A stretch of 64,000 nucleotides of DNA from Planctomycetota bacterium (GCA_029259695.1 JAJDEQ010000101.1:1-64000), one strand, 5' to 3'; positions 41,411 through 50,117 are shown, numbered from the stretch's first letter. The notes: generated from the letters alone by a model not told the origin. Numbers and translations are program-made.

Positions 41411-42892
41411 ATGATGCGCGGAGTGCTCGATCTGGCCGGCGTGCTGGCATGCGTGGCGTGGCTGGTCGCCGGCGGATGCGCGCCGCAGCCGCGCGCGCCG
41501 CGACCGGGTGGCGAGACACCGCGCAACATCCTGTTCATCTACGCCGACGATCAGCGGGCGGACACGATCGGCGCGTGGGGCAACGAGCACATCGTCACTC
41601 CGCACCTCGACGCCCTTGCCGGCCGGGGCTTCTCCTTCCGCCGCGGTTACTGCCTGGGTGGGCCCCACGGTGCGGTGTGTGTCCCGAGTCGAGCCATGCT
41701 GCTCACGGGCAAGGCCTGGTTCGAACTCGACCTGGGTGACTTCGGCGGGCGCACGAGCCTGCCCGAGCACCTCGCCGCCCAGGGCTATCGCACGTTCATG
41801 ACGGGCAAGTGGCACAACGGGCACGGAGCCCTGCGCCGGTGCTTCCCCTCGGCCCAAGCGGTCATGCGCGCCGGGATGTCCGACCACTACCAGGTCCCGC
41901 TGGTGGACATCGTGGACGGTGAGTTCGAGAACGAGCGCACGGGTGTCGGGCACTCGAGCGAGATCTTCGCCGACGAAGCGGTGGACTTCCTGGAGCGGCT
42001 GTCGGGCGACGCGCCCTTCTTCTGCTACGTCGCCCTGACGGCGCCCCACGATCCACGCGATGCGCCGGCGGCCTACCGCGAGCGCTTCGCCGACCAGCGC
42101 CCGCCGCTGCCGCCGAACTTCCTGCCCCAACATCCCTTCGACAACTCCCAACTGCTGACGCGAGACGAGCAGCTCGCCCCCTGGCCCCGGACGGCGTCGG
42201 TCATCCGTGATCAGCTCGCGGAGTACTACGCGCTGATCGAGCACATGGATGCCCAGGTGGGGCGCATCCTCGCGGCCCTCGAGGCGAGTGGACGGGGCGC
42301 CGACACGCTCGTCGTGTACGCGGCGGATCACGGGCTGGCCCTCGGCAGCCACGGTCTGCTCGGCAAGCAGAACGTCTACGAACACTCCATGCGCGCGCCG
42401 ATCATCGTCACCGGCCCCGGGGTGCCGCAGGGCTCGAGTCCGGCCCTGGTCTATCTGCACGATCTCTACCCGACGTTGCTGCGGGCTTGCGGGGCACTCC
42501 CCGAAGACGACTGCGACGGTCGTGACCTCGCGCCGCTCTGGGACGGCGAGGACACCGGGGTGCGCGATTCGCTGATGACATCGCAGCACCACATGCGCGC
42601 CGTCACCGACGGGCGCTGGAAGCTGATCCGCTACGGGGACATCGATCGCACCCAACTGTTCGACCTGGACGTCGACCCGCACGAGTTGCACGACCTCGCC
42701 GCCGACCCGCTGCGGGCGGGTGAGTTGCAGCGCCTGGCGAAGCTGCTGCAAGCCTGGCAGGTGGAACTGGGTGACCCGCAACCGTGGACGTCCGCGCAGA
42801 CGCGTTCGCCGGAGATCGACCTCAGCGGCCACGAGCGCGAGCCGGACAGCTGGCAGCCCGCCTGGATCCGCGAGAAGTACTTCGGACGCTAG
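41411..42892 (+). CDS. sulfatase (formylglycine, Cys type), lipoprotein
   Basis: A 493-aa sulfatase of the S1 family. The N-terminus ends in a lipobox (AWLVAGGC, Cys23). Metal ligands are Asp46-Asp47 in IYADDQRAD and the AADHG motif; the maturation signature CVPSRAMLLTG at Cys90 is canonical, so conversion to formylglycine is expected. Substrate-site features GKWHNGHG and SHGLLGKQNVYEHSMR are typical of iduronate/choline-sulfatase-like enzymes. It probably removes sulfate from polysaccharides outside the cytoplasm. No formylglycine-generating enzyme is in the window. A TATACT box ends 7 bases upstream of the ATG. The TAG stop lies in the CTAG end of the second 181-bp element. Confidence 0.92.
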   Translation: MMRGVLDLAGVLACVAWLVAGGCAPQPRAPRPGGETPRNILFIYADDQRADTIGAWGNEHIVTPHLDALAGRGFSFRRGYCLGGPHGAVCVPSRAMLLTGKAWFELDLGDFGGRTSLPEHLAAQGYRTFMTGKWHNGHGALRRCFPSAQAVMRAGMSDHYQVPLVDIVDGEFENERTGVGHSSEIFADEAVDFLERLSGDAPFFCYVALTAPHDPRDAPAAYRERFADQRPPLPPNFLPQHPFDNSQLLTRDEQLAPWPRTASVIRDQLAEYYALIEHMDAQVGRILAALEASGRGADTLVVYAADHGLALGSHGLLGKQNVYEHSMRAPIIVTGPGVPQGSSPALVYLHDLYPTLLRACGALPEDDCDGRDLAPLWDGEDTGVRDSLMTSQHHMRAVTDGRWKLIRYGDIDRTQLFDLDVDPHELHDLAADPLRAGELQRLAKLLQAWQVELGDPQPWTSAQTRSPEIDLSGHEREPDSWQPAWIREKYFGR

Positions 42893-43069
42893 CCTGGACT
42901 TCTCACCAGGTTCGTCGCGAGGTGGCGCCTGAGCCTTCAGGGCTGCGTCGAACGGCCCTTTCGATGCTCGACGGGGTGTCACCCCGCCTCCGCGTCGAAA
43001 GCGCCGCGTCTCCTTGCCCTGAAGGCTCAGGCGCCACCGCAGCAGAAGCTGGTGAGAAGTCCAGGCTAG
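42889..43069 (+). mobile_element. 181-bp CTAG-bounded palindromic element, copy 2
   Basis: Begins CTAGCCTGGACTTCTCACC and ends with its exact inverted copy, CTAG included. Subterminal arms TGGCGCCTGAGCCTTCAGGG (from 42923) and the reverse complement (43016 onward) are perfect. The 72-bp core (42944-43015) is the reverse complement, about 62 of 72 identical by eye, of the core of the copy at 30892-31072, while the outer flanks match in direct orientation. The first CTAG supplies the TAG stop of the sulfatase gene. It contains no gene. As RNA it would fold into one long hairpin. Confidence 0.88.
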
Positions 43070-43186
43070 GCGTGCCGCGGGGTGGCCCGGGGCAGCCAAC
43101 ATGTCAGGATGTGCACGACCGGTCGCAGAGCGTCAGCCGATCGAACCCCCGCGGCGCCTCGCGCCCGTCTTGCAGGAGTCCCCTCG

Positions 43187-44059
43187 TTGATCGTCCCGCG
43201 CACTTCTCGTGACGAGATCCTCGCCCGCTTGCGCCGCAAGACCGAGGCAGGCATCCCGATCTTCATCGCCAGCGCCGGCAGCGGACTGGTGGCCCGGTTG
43301 CTCGAGCAGTCGGGAGCCGACTGCGTGAACACGTTCTCCGGCGCGCGCCTGCGGGCCAACGGCATGGGCACCATGTCCATGCTCTGGCCGATCCTCGACA
43401 GCAACCGCCAGACGCTCGACTACACCGAGCAGGACATCCTGCCCGCCATGACCGGCGACGCCTTCGTGTGCGCCTGCATCAACGCCAACGACCCGCTCAA
43501 GGACATGCGCAGCGTCCTGCGCCGCTTGCTGGACATGGGCGTCTGTTCGGTGTCCAACATCGGCCCGTCGATCAGCTACGTCGACAAGGACAGCGAGGTC
43601 TATCGCGTGCTGACCAAGAGCGGCATCACCTTCGACCACGAGGTGGCCATGCTCGCCCTGGCCCGGGAGATGCAGATGGTGACCGTGGCGCTGGCCTTCG
43701 ACGAAGCCGACAGCCTGGCGGTGGTGCAGGGCGCGCGGCCCGACGTGTTCTGCTTCCACGCCGGCACGACCAAGGGCGGTCTGCGCGGCTACGACTCGGG
43801 CGAGTCCATCGCGGGCACGGCCGAGCGCACCGAGGACGTGTTCCGCAAGGTCCGCGCCATCGACCCGGAGGTGATCCTGGTGGCGCACGGCGCGGCCATG
43901 GAGTCCCCGGAGGACGCCCAGTTCATGCTCGACGCCACGTCGACCCAGGGCATCTGGACCGGGTCGTCCACCGAGCGCATCCCGATCGAGCGCGCCGTGC
44001 TGGAGACGGCCCGGCAGTTCGCGGCCCTGCGGCGCAGCGACTCGGGGCCCGCCTCGTGA
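43187..44059 (+). CDS. PEP-hydrolase-family TIM-barrel protein (Tm-1 C-terminal half homologue)
   Basis: A 290-aa TIM-barrel-like protein of the phosphoenolpyruvate hydrolase family (PF09370-type). Features are GIPIFIASAGSGLVARLLEQ, SGARLRANGMGTMSMLWP, the VCACINANDPLKDM strand, NIGPSISYVD and the phosphate-site-like CFHAGTTKGGLRGYDS. The start is TTG 43187, preceded by AGGAG at ideal distance; earlier starts run through the 181-bp element and lack support. Its TGA overlaps the next gene's GTG (GTGA). In plants and fungi the same two domains are fused in one polypeptide, with this domain at the C-terminus, so the two products likely form a complex. The substrate is not established. Confidence 0.85.
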   Translation: MIVPRTSRDEILARLRRKTEAGIPIFIASAGSGLVARLLEQSGADCVNTFSGARLRANGMGTMSMLWPILDSNRQTLDYTEQDILPAMTGDAFVCACINANDPLKDMRSVLRRLLDMGVCSVSNIGPSISYVDKDSEVYRVLTKSGITFDHEVAMLALAREMQMVTVALAFDEADSLAVVQGARPDVFCFHAGTTKGGLRGYDSGESIAGTAERTEDVFRKVRAIDPEVILVAHGAAMESPEDAQFMLDATSTQGIWTGSSTERIPIERAVLETARQFAALRRSDSGPAS

Positions 44060-45300
44060 GCGCGGTCGTCGCCGTGCTGGCCACGCTCGACACCAAGGGC
44101 GACGAGGCCGGCTACCTGCGCGAGCAGATCGAGAGCCAGGGTTGCCGCGCGGTGCTGATCGACATGGGCGTGCTGGGCGCCGCCGGCTGCCCGCCGGATG
44201 TGGACCGCGCGGCGGTGGCCGAGGCGGGCGGCACGCCGCTGGAGCAGTTGCTGCAGGCGCCCAGTCGTCAGGCGGCCGGTCCGGTCATGGTGCGCGGCGC
44301 CACGCGTGTGCTCCAGGAGCTGCTGGCGAAGGGCGAGGTGCAGGCCGTGATCGGCATGGGCGGCACGCAGGGCACGTCCAGTTGCACCGCCGTCATGCGC
44401 GAGCTGCCCTATGGCTTCCCCAAGCTGATGTTGTCGACGGTGGCGTCGGGTGACACCTCGGCCTTCGTGGGCATCAAGGACATCAGCATGATGTTCTCGG
44501 TGGCCGACATCCTCGGGCTCAATCCGTTCCTGCGGAAGATCCTGTCCAACGCCGCCGCGGCCGCGTGCGGCATGGCGCGCTCACAGGTGGTGCTCGAGAC
44601 GCGCCGCGACACCGGCAAGCCCGTGGTGGCCATGACCAACCTGGGCACGCTCACCGAGGGTGCGACGCGCGCGCTGGAGCGCTTCGAGCGGGCCGGCTAC
44701 GAGGTCGTCGTGTTCCACGCCATCGGCGCCGGCGGACTGGCCATGGAACAGATGATGCGCGACGGCCTGATCGGTGCCGTGTTCGACTACGCGCTCGGAG
44801 AGATCACCGACGAACTGCTCGGCGGGTTGCGCGCCGCCGGGCCCGAGCGACTCACGGTGGCCGGGAGCCTGGGCCTGCCCCAGGTGATCTGCCCGGGCGG
44901 GGTGGAACATGTGGGGCTGCTCGTCGAGGCGGACACGGTCCCGCCCGAGTACCGCGGACGCAAGCGGGTCTTCCACAGCCCGATCGTGCTGGCGCCGCGT
45001 CTCGACTCGAAGGAGCTGCGGCGGGTGGCGCAGGCGATCGGCGAGCGCCTGGCCCACAGCCGCGACCGCACCTACGTGTTCGTGCCCCGCGGCGGCACCA
45101 GCCGCTACGCCATCGAGGGCGGCCCGTTGCACGACCCCGTGGCGGACCGCGCCTTCTTCGACGAGTTGAAGACCGCGCTGCCGTCGAGCGTGAAGCTGTG
45201 CGTGCGCGATAGCCACGCCGAGGAACCGGCCTTCGTGGACGAAGCGGTGGACACCCTGATCGCCCTGATCGAAGGACGCACGCCGGCGGCAGCGAGCTGA
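44056..45300 (+). CDS. Tm-1-like ATP-binding (UPF0261) protein
   Basis: A 414-aa protein of the UPF0261/Tm-1 N-terminal domain family. It begins VSAVVAVLATLDTKGDEAGYL, a signature of the family, followed by VQAVIGMGGTQGTSSCTAVM, the FPKLMLSTVASGDTSAFVG segment, and VFHAIGAGGLAMEQM, then the second Rossmann-like half with LPQVICPGGVEHVG. The tomato homologue binds ATP and viral replication protein; bacterial roles remain undefined. The gene starts with GTG 44056 overlapping the upstream stop as GTGA, so both proteins should be made in equal amounts. There is no signal peptide; it is cytoplasmic. Confidence 0.9.
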   Translation: MSAVVAVLATLDTKGDEAGYLREQIESQGCRAVLIDMGVLGAAGCPPDVDRAAVAEAGGTPLEQLLQAPSRQAAGPVMVRGATRVLQELLAKGEVQAVIGMGGTQGTSSCTAVMRELPYGFPKLMLSTVASGDTSAFVGIKDISMMFSVADILGLNPFLRKILSNAAAAACGMARSQVVLETRRDTGKPVVAMTNLGTLTEGATRALERFERAGYEVVVFHAIGAGGLAMEQMMRDGLIGAVFDYALGEITDELLGGLRAAGPERLTVAGSLGLPQVICPGGVEHVGLLVEADTVPPEYRGRKRVFHSPIVLAPRLDSKELRRVAQAIGERLAHSRDRTYVFVPRGGTSRYAIEGGPLHDPVADRAFFDELKTALPSSVKLCVRDSHAEEPAFVDEAVDTLIALIEGRTPAAAS

Positions 45301-45389
45301 GGTCGAGTGCACGCACACGAGCGTTCGACGCGACGGCTCAGAGGACGTGGCTCAGGGAGGCGGGCCCGTGACGGGGGCCGGCCGACGTC

Positions 45390-48300
45390 TCAGTCGTTGT
45401 GCCTGTCCATCACCGGCACCGGGCGCGCGCCGCCCTCGGGTGGGGCGGGTTCGGTCGGCCCCTCGTCTTCGTCGGTCGCGCGTCGCGGGAGCAGGCGCGT
45501 GAACACCTGTCCGACGTCGTCGAAGAAGGTGTAGAAGAGCGGCACGATGAGCAGGGTGAAGAAGGTCGAGAAGGCCAGGCCGCCGGCGACGGTGATCGCC
45601 AGGGATTCGTAACCGCTGTTCCCGTTGGAGCCGGGGAACCAGCCGGGCACGGCCATGGGCAGCAGCCCGAAGATCGTCGTCAGCGCCGTCATCAGGATCG
45701 GCCGCATGCGCTCGGCGCCGCCCGTCAGCAGCGAGTCGTCGCGCGAGCGCCCTTCGGCGCGCAGTCGCTGGACCCTGTCGAGCAGCACGATGGCGTTGTT
45801 CACCACGATGCCGGCCAGCAGGATCATGCCGATGGCGACCATCGCGTTCATGCGCGAGTTGGTCAGGAACAACGTGACCTGGACGCCCATCAGCGCCAGC
45901 GGGATCGAGAGCAGGATCGAGAGCGGCAGCACCGCCGACTCGAGCAGGATCGACATCAGCAGGTACACGAGCAGCACCGAGAAGCCCAGCGTGTTGAACA
46001 GGGCGCTCAGGTCCTCTTCGAGTTCGAGGCTGCCGCCCTCCTCGGCCCAGCTGTAGCCTTCCGGCAGCGGGAAGTTCGTCATCATGTCGGCCACCTCGGC
46101 CGACACGAGCGCGATGTTCTGCACGACGGGCTTGGCCGTCACGGCCATGGACGTGCGGTTGTTGCGGCGCACGAGCGCGCCCACCGACTTGTCGAACTCG
46201 AAGTCGGCCACCGACGCCAGCGGCACCGAGTCGCCGGTGTCGCGCCAGACCGAGATGTTGCGCAGGAAGTTGAGGCTCTCCTCCTCGGTCTGCCCGTACT
46301 CGATGCGCGCCGGGATCTCCCGCTCGCCGATCTCGAAGTCGGGCAGGCGTTGGCCACCCAGTCCCCAGGCGACGATGCCGCGCACCGACTCGGGAGCGAT
46401 CTGCAACTCGCTCGATCGTTCGCGGTCGATCAGGATGTGCACCTCGTCCAGGCCGCGGTCGATGTCGCTGCGCACGTTCTCGAACAGCGGCACCGGCTCG
46501 CCGTCCTGGGCGGTCGTCAGCGCGGCGAGCCGCGGCTTGAGGCCCTCGGCGAGTTCGGCCAACACGCCGAAGTCGGGTCCGGTGAGCACCACGCGCAGGT
46601 CGTCGGTGGCGTTGGCCGCCTCCCAGCCGATGGTGAGCTCCACGCCGGGCAGGCGACCCGGAGCCACGAGTTCGCTGTTCACCAGGCCGCGCAGGTTGTC
46701 GGCCATGGTCTCGCGCAGTTCCTGGTCGAGGTCCTCGCGAGCGTAGAAGTCCATCTCGCCGCTGCGCCGCGAGAAGCGCGACGAGTAGAAGTCGTAGCCG
46801 ACCTGCTGCTCGTGCTCCTCGGCGAACTCCTCGAGCTTGCGGAAGACGTCGTTGGCATCGGACAGCGTGAAGTTGTTGGGCAGGTCCACGATCATGCTGA
46901 CCGCGTCGTCGTCGCCGCCCTCGCTGTTGCTCTGGGGGACCTGCTCGCCCGCCATGCCGGCCAGTCGGACCACCACCACCAGCAGCAGCACGGCCGCCAG
47001 ACGGTGGTGCAGCACCCACGACAGGGCGCTGCGGTAGGAACGCACGAGACCGCCCGAGATCTCGCGCGAGTCGATCTTGTGCGCCCGGTCCCGCATGAGC
47101 CGCGAGGCGAAGGCCGGGATGAACACCATCGCGACGAGCAGGGACGCGCCCAGGGAGTAGGAGATCGGCAGCCCGATCTCGGCCAGCATGATGCGGACGT
47201 TGCGCCCGCCGTCCATGAACACGAGCGGCAGGAAGACCACCACCGACGTGAGCGTCGCCGTGAGCACCGCGAGCCCCACCTCGGCGGCGCCCCGGGCAGC
47301 CGCCTCGGAGCGCGAGTGACCTGCCGCCCGTTTGCGCGCGATGTTCTCGATCACCACCACCGCGTTGTCCACCAGCATGCCGATGGCGAGGGTGAAGCCG
47401 ACCATCGAGATGATGTTGAGCGTCTGCCCGCCGAAGTAGGTGACCATCAGCGCCGTGAGCAGCGAACTCGGGATCGCGAGCGCAGCGATCAGCGTCATAC
47501 GCAGGTCGCGCAGGAAGAAGTACAGCACGATGATGGCGAACAGTCCGCCCCAGAGCGCCGACGACTGCACGCTCTCGATCGAGTTGAGGATCGCCTCCTT
47601 CTGGCTGAAGAAGACGTTCATCTTGATGCCCTCGAGGCGCGGGTCCTCCTGCAGGGCGGCGACGGCCTCCTCGGCCCGGGTGCAGACCTCGATCGTGTTC
47701 TCGTCCGACTCGCGGCTGACCTGCATACCCACGGCCTCGCGACCGTTGATGCGCCAGACGCTGTCGCGGTACGCGCGCCCCAGGACGACGTCGGCGATGT
47801 CGGCCAGCACGCGACCGCCGCCGATGGGGTACTCGTTCAACTCGTGGACGCTGTGGAAGCGGGCGTCGATGCGCAGCGAGAAGCTGCGGCCGCCGTCGTC
47901 GATCTGGCCGGCCGGCAGGGTGAAGTTGTCCTGCTGGAGCTTGCGGATCACGCTGCCCAGGTCGATGCCGTAGCCGCGCACCTTCTCGATGTCGACGAAG
48001 ATGCGCACGACCTGATCGACCACGCCCATGGTGCCCACCTGGGCCACGCCGTCCACGGCCTCGAGGCGCGGCACGATGATGCGCTCGATGGGGCCGAAGG
48101 GGTCCTCGGCCTCGGCGTCGTACTGCACGCCCATGAACAGCACGGGCATGTCGGTGTTGCTGTTCCAGCGACGGATGCGGTAGCGGTCCATCTCCGGCGG
48201 CAGCATGGGGCGTACCCGTTCGACGCGGTCGCGCACCTCGCCGTAGGCGATGTCGATGTCGGTGTCGGTGCCGAACGACACCGTGATGTCCGCGAAGCCC

Positions 48301-48689
48301 TCCGAGCTGACCGAGAAGATCTCGGAGATGCCGGGGATCGTGCGCAGTTCGTCCTCCACCACGCGCGTGAGCTGGTCGTGCACCTCCTGCGGCCCGGCGC
48401 CGGGGTAGGGCAACGAGATCGACAGGCTCGACGACGACAGCCCGCGCGGCAGCAGCGTGAGCGGCATGCGCAGGTAGGCCATCAGCCCGGTGCCCACGAG
48501 CGTGAGGAACAGCATCAGCACGGTCACCGGGCGACCCACGAGGAAGGCCGAGAAACCCCGGGCAGGCGCGGCCGTCACGGGAGGCTCGTGACCCGTCACG
48601 GGGGACTCGGGACTCGGCGCGGAGGGATCGGGACCCGATGCGGGGAACTCGGGACCCGATGCGGGGGGCGTCGACGAGGCGTCGGCCAT
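45390..48689 (-). CDS. RND-family (AcrB/HAE1-type) efflux permease
   Basis: A 1099-aa inner-membrane permease with the usual duplicated topology: one helix (VTVLMLFLTLVGTGLMAYL), a large periplasmic loop, six helices, then the same again. Conserved marks include GAGPQEVHDQLTRVVEDEL, the proton-relay helix MLVDNAVVVIENIARKRA, and AGIVVNNAIVLLDRVQRLRAEG in the second half. It extrudes hydrophobic compounds or ions using the proton gradient. The cytoplasmic N-terminus is extended by about 45 Pro/Ser residues partly encoded by a 21-bp direct repeat (48628-48645, 48649-48666). No membrane-fusion or TolC-type gene is adjacent, which is unusual for this class. Confidence 0.9.
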   Translation of the reverse strand: MADASSTPPASGPEFPASGPDPSAPSPESPVTGHEPPVTAAPARGFSAFLVGRPVTVLMLFLTLVGTGLMAYLRMPLTLLPRGLSSSSLSISLPYPGAGPQEVHDQLTRVVEDELRTIPGISEIFSVSSEGFADITVSFGTDTDIDIAYGEVRDRVERVRPMLPPEMDRYRIRRWNSNTDMPVLFMGVQYDAEAEDPFGPIERIIVPRLEAVDGVAQVGTMGVVDQVVRIFVDIEKVRGYGIDLGSVIRKLQQDNFTLPAGQIDDGGRSFSLRIDARFHSVHELNEYPIGGGRVLADIADVVLGRAYRDSVWRINGREAVGMQVSRESDENTIEVCTRAEEAVAALQEDPRLEGIKMNVFFSQKEAILNSIESVQSSALWGGLFAIIVLYFFLRDLRMTLIAALAIPSSLLTALMVTYFGGQTLNIISMVGFTLAIGMLVDNAVVVIENIARKRAAGHSRSEAAARGAAEVGLAVLTATLTSVVVFLPLVFMDGGRNVRIMLAEIGLPISYSLGASLLVAMVFIPAFASRLMRDRAHKIDSREISGGLVRSYRSALSWVLHHRLAAVLLLVVVVRLAGMAGEQVPQSNSEGGDDDAVSMIVDLPNNFTLSDANDVFRKLEEFAEEHEQQVGYDFYSSRFSRRSGEMDFYAREDLDQELRETMADNLRGLVNSELVAPGRLPGVELTIGWEAANATDDLRVVLTGPDFGVLAELAEGLKPRLAALTTAQDGEPVPLFENVRSDIDRGLDEVHILIDRERSSELQIAPESVRGIVAWGLGGQRLPDFEIGEREIPARIEYGQTEEESLNFLRNISVWRDTGDSVPLASVADFEFDKSVGALVRRNNRTSMAVTAKPVVQNIALVSAEVADMMTNFPLPEGYSWAEEGGSLELEEDLSALFNTLGFSVLLVYLLMSILLESAVLPLSILLSIPLALMGVQVTLFLTNSRMNAMVAIGMILLAGIVVNNAIVLLDRVQRLRAEGRSRDDSLLTGGAERMRPILMTALTTIFGLLPMAVPGWFPGSNGNSGYESLAITVAGGLAFSTFFTLLIVPLFYTFFDDVGQVFTRLLPRRATDEDEGPTEPAPPEGGARPVPVMDRHND

Positions 48690-48861
48690 GGGCGGGCCCG
48701 TGCGGAGGCGGGAGCGGGGTGCGGTGCTGCGCGCGGCCCTTGGTGCTGCGCGGGGCAGCGGACGGGCGCGGGACCGGTCGAGGCCGATCTTACAGAGCCC
48801 TGCGAGAACCGACCGGAGGGTGTGGCTGACGAAACGGTGGCGGGAGCGCCAGGGGGCAGGT

Positions 48862-48963
48862 CTAGAAGACCCCCAAGACCCGCAGCAGCCGCCACCCGCC
48901 CACGATCAGCACGGTGACGCCGACAGCGCCGATCAGGACCCGGGCAGCCAGGAGCCCGATCAC
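48862..48963 (-). CDS. possible 33-aa single-helix membrane peptide
   Basis: A 34-codon open frame from GTG 48963 to TAG 48862. The product is almost entirely one membrane helix (IGLLAARVLIGAVGVTVLIV) followed by GWRLLRVLGVF. GGGGAG lies 7 bases before the GTG, a convincing ribosome site, and the gap it fills (48690-49045) holds no other gene. It is too short for family recognition. It could be a chance frame; the coincidence of a good ribosome site, a clean helix and a basic end supports translation. It lies on the same strand between the aldolase and RND genes. Confidence 0.45.
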   Translation of the reverse strand: MIGLLAARVLIGAVGVTVLIVGGWRLLRVLGVF

Positions 48964-49045
48964 GACACACTCCCCGAGCGACCGTCCGCGCGGTTCGGCG
49001 GGGCCGCCGTCGCGGTGCACCATGCCGGGGCCGCAGGGCACGGGG

Positions 49046-49912
49046 TCAGTCCGGGTAGACCGGGGCGGCGCACACCTCGCGGGCGCCGCAGCCGTCGCAC
49101 AGGTTGTTCTTGGTGTAGATGCCGAGTTGCTTGCGGGTGTCGAGCAGGGCTTTCACGCCGTCCGGAGCGATCGGCCGCACCACTCCGAGCGTGCGGGCGG
49201 CGTGGGTGATCTTGGCGGTGTGTTCGACCATCTCCATCTTCTTGAACGCGTCGAACACGTCGCTGCCCACGGTGACCACGCCGTGCCGCTCCATGATCAC
49301 CGCGTCGCCCTTGGACAGGAAGGCGCGCAGGGAGTCGGGCAGGTCGTAGGTGGACGGTGTCGCGTAGGGCGCCGTGGGGATCGAGCCCATGGTCACGATG
49401 ATCTCGGGGATCGTGCACTCGGCCAGCGAGATGCCGGCCAGCGAGAACGCCACGGCGTAGATCGGGTGACCGTGCACCACCGAGCGGATGTCGGGGCGTT
49501 CCTTGTAGGCCGCCACGTGCATCTTCACTTCCGTGGTGACGCGGCGGCCGTCGAGGGCGTTGCCCTCCGGATCGCACTCGATGATCTGGTCGGGCGTCAT
49601 GAAGCCCTTCAGCACGCCCGACGCCGTGATCAGGATGTTGCCGTTGGGCAGTCGCGCGGACACGTTGCCGTCGTTGGCGACCACGATCTCCTGGCCGTAC
49701 ATGAGCCGCATCACGTCGCAGATCTGCTGGGCGATGGCGGCCTTGTCGTCGTGGGCGGCCTCGGTCATCACGCCGTGGCGTTGGGGCGGTGAGGCCGGTG
49801 CCTGCCAGGGCGTGGCGCCGATCGGCTGGCCTTCGAGCGCCGGGTCCACGGCGGAGGGCGCGCAGGCGCTCAGGTCGGTCGGCGTGGGGTCGATGGCGGG
49901 GGTCGGGTCCAT
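49046..49912 (-). CDS. class II aldolase (fuculose/rhamnulose-phosphate aldolase family)
   Basis: A 288-aa zinc aldolase/epimerase-family protein. The core runs from about residue 60: VVANDGNVSARLPNG, the ITASGVLKG loop, zinc ligands in VVHGHPIYAVAFS and MERHGVVTVG, and the helical EHTAKITHAARTLG. Such enzymes split L-fuculose- or L-rhamnulose-1-phosphate to lactaldehyde and DHAP; in Planctomycetes the homologue works with a microcompartment. Two extensions are unusual: 48 residues before MTEAAHDD and a C-terminal CDGCGAREVC cluster. ATG 49912 was chosen because the frame is open and the -10-like TACAAT lies upstream; ATG 49768 would give a standard length. Three BMC-P genes lie 3 kb upstream on the same strand. 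Confidence 0.82.
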   Translation of the reverse strand: MDPTPAIDPTPTDLSACAPSAVDPALEGQPIGATPWQAPASPPQRHGVMTEAAHDDKAAIAQQICDVMRLMYGQEIVVANDGNVSARLPNGNILITASGVLKGFMTPDQIIECDPEGNALDGRRVTTEVKMHVAAYKERPDIRSVVHGHPIYAVAFSLAGISLAECTIPEIIVTMGSIPTAPYATPSTYDLPDSLRAFLSKGDAVIMERHGVVTVGSDVFDAFKKMEMVEHTAKITHAARTLGVVRPIAPDGVKALLDTRKQLGIYTKNNLCDGCGAREVCAAPVYPD

Positions 49913-50008
49913 GCGCTGGCGGCGTCCTGCACGGGGAGTGCGGCAAGGGGCGTGCGGCAAGGGACTGCTGCGCGCGGCTGCTGCACGGGGACGGGTCGGG
50001 ACGCGGCG

Positions 50009-50014
50009 ATTGTA
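50009..50014 (-). promoter_or_regulatory. -10-like box TACAAT before the aldolase gene
   Basis: TACAAT on the minus strand, about 97 bases before ATG 49912, between the terminator-like hairpin of the upstream gene and the aldolase. No clear -35. Confidence 0.3.
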
Positions 50015-50046
50015 TGCGCCCCGTCTCGCCGACGCTCGCCTTCGCT

Positions 50047-50080
50047 GCCGCCGGCGAGCTTCTCGCGGCTCGCCGGCGGC
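50047..50080 (-). terminator. perfect 13-bp hairpin after the FG-GAP gene
   Basis: GCCGCCGGCGAGC (50047-50059) and its exact inverted copy GCTCGCCGGCGGC (50068-50080), 8-base loop, 38 bases beyond the stop of the FG-GAP gene at 50118. Position and stability suit a terminator separating it from the aldolase. Confidence 0.65.
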
Positions 50081-50117
50081 AACGATGGCGCATCTCGACG
50101 GCGTTGACGGCGCCGAT

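Noticed and set aside
30892..43069. The two 181-bp elements as ends of one 12-kb composite transposon
   Set aside because: The enclosed genes are ordinary housekeeping and envelope genes, no transposase lies within or beside them, and each unit is complete with both of its own termini.
45399..48917. An 1172-codon plus-strand frame opposite the RND gene
   Set aside because: The minus frame matches a well-known membrane family with correct topology; the plus translation is His/Arg/Gln-rich with no domain.
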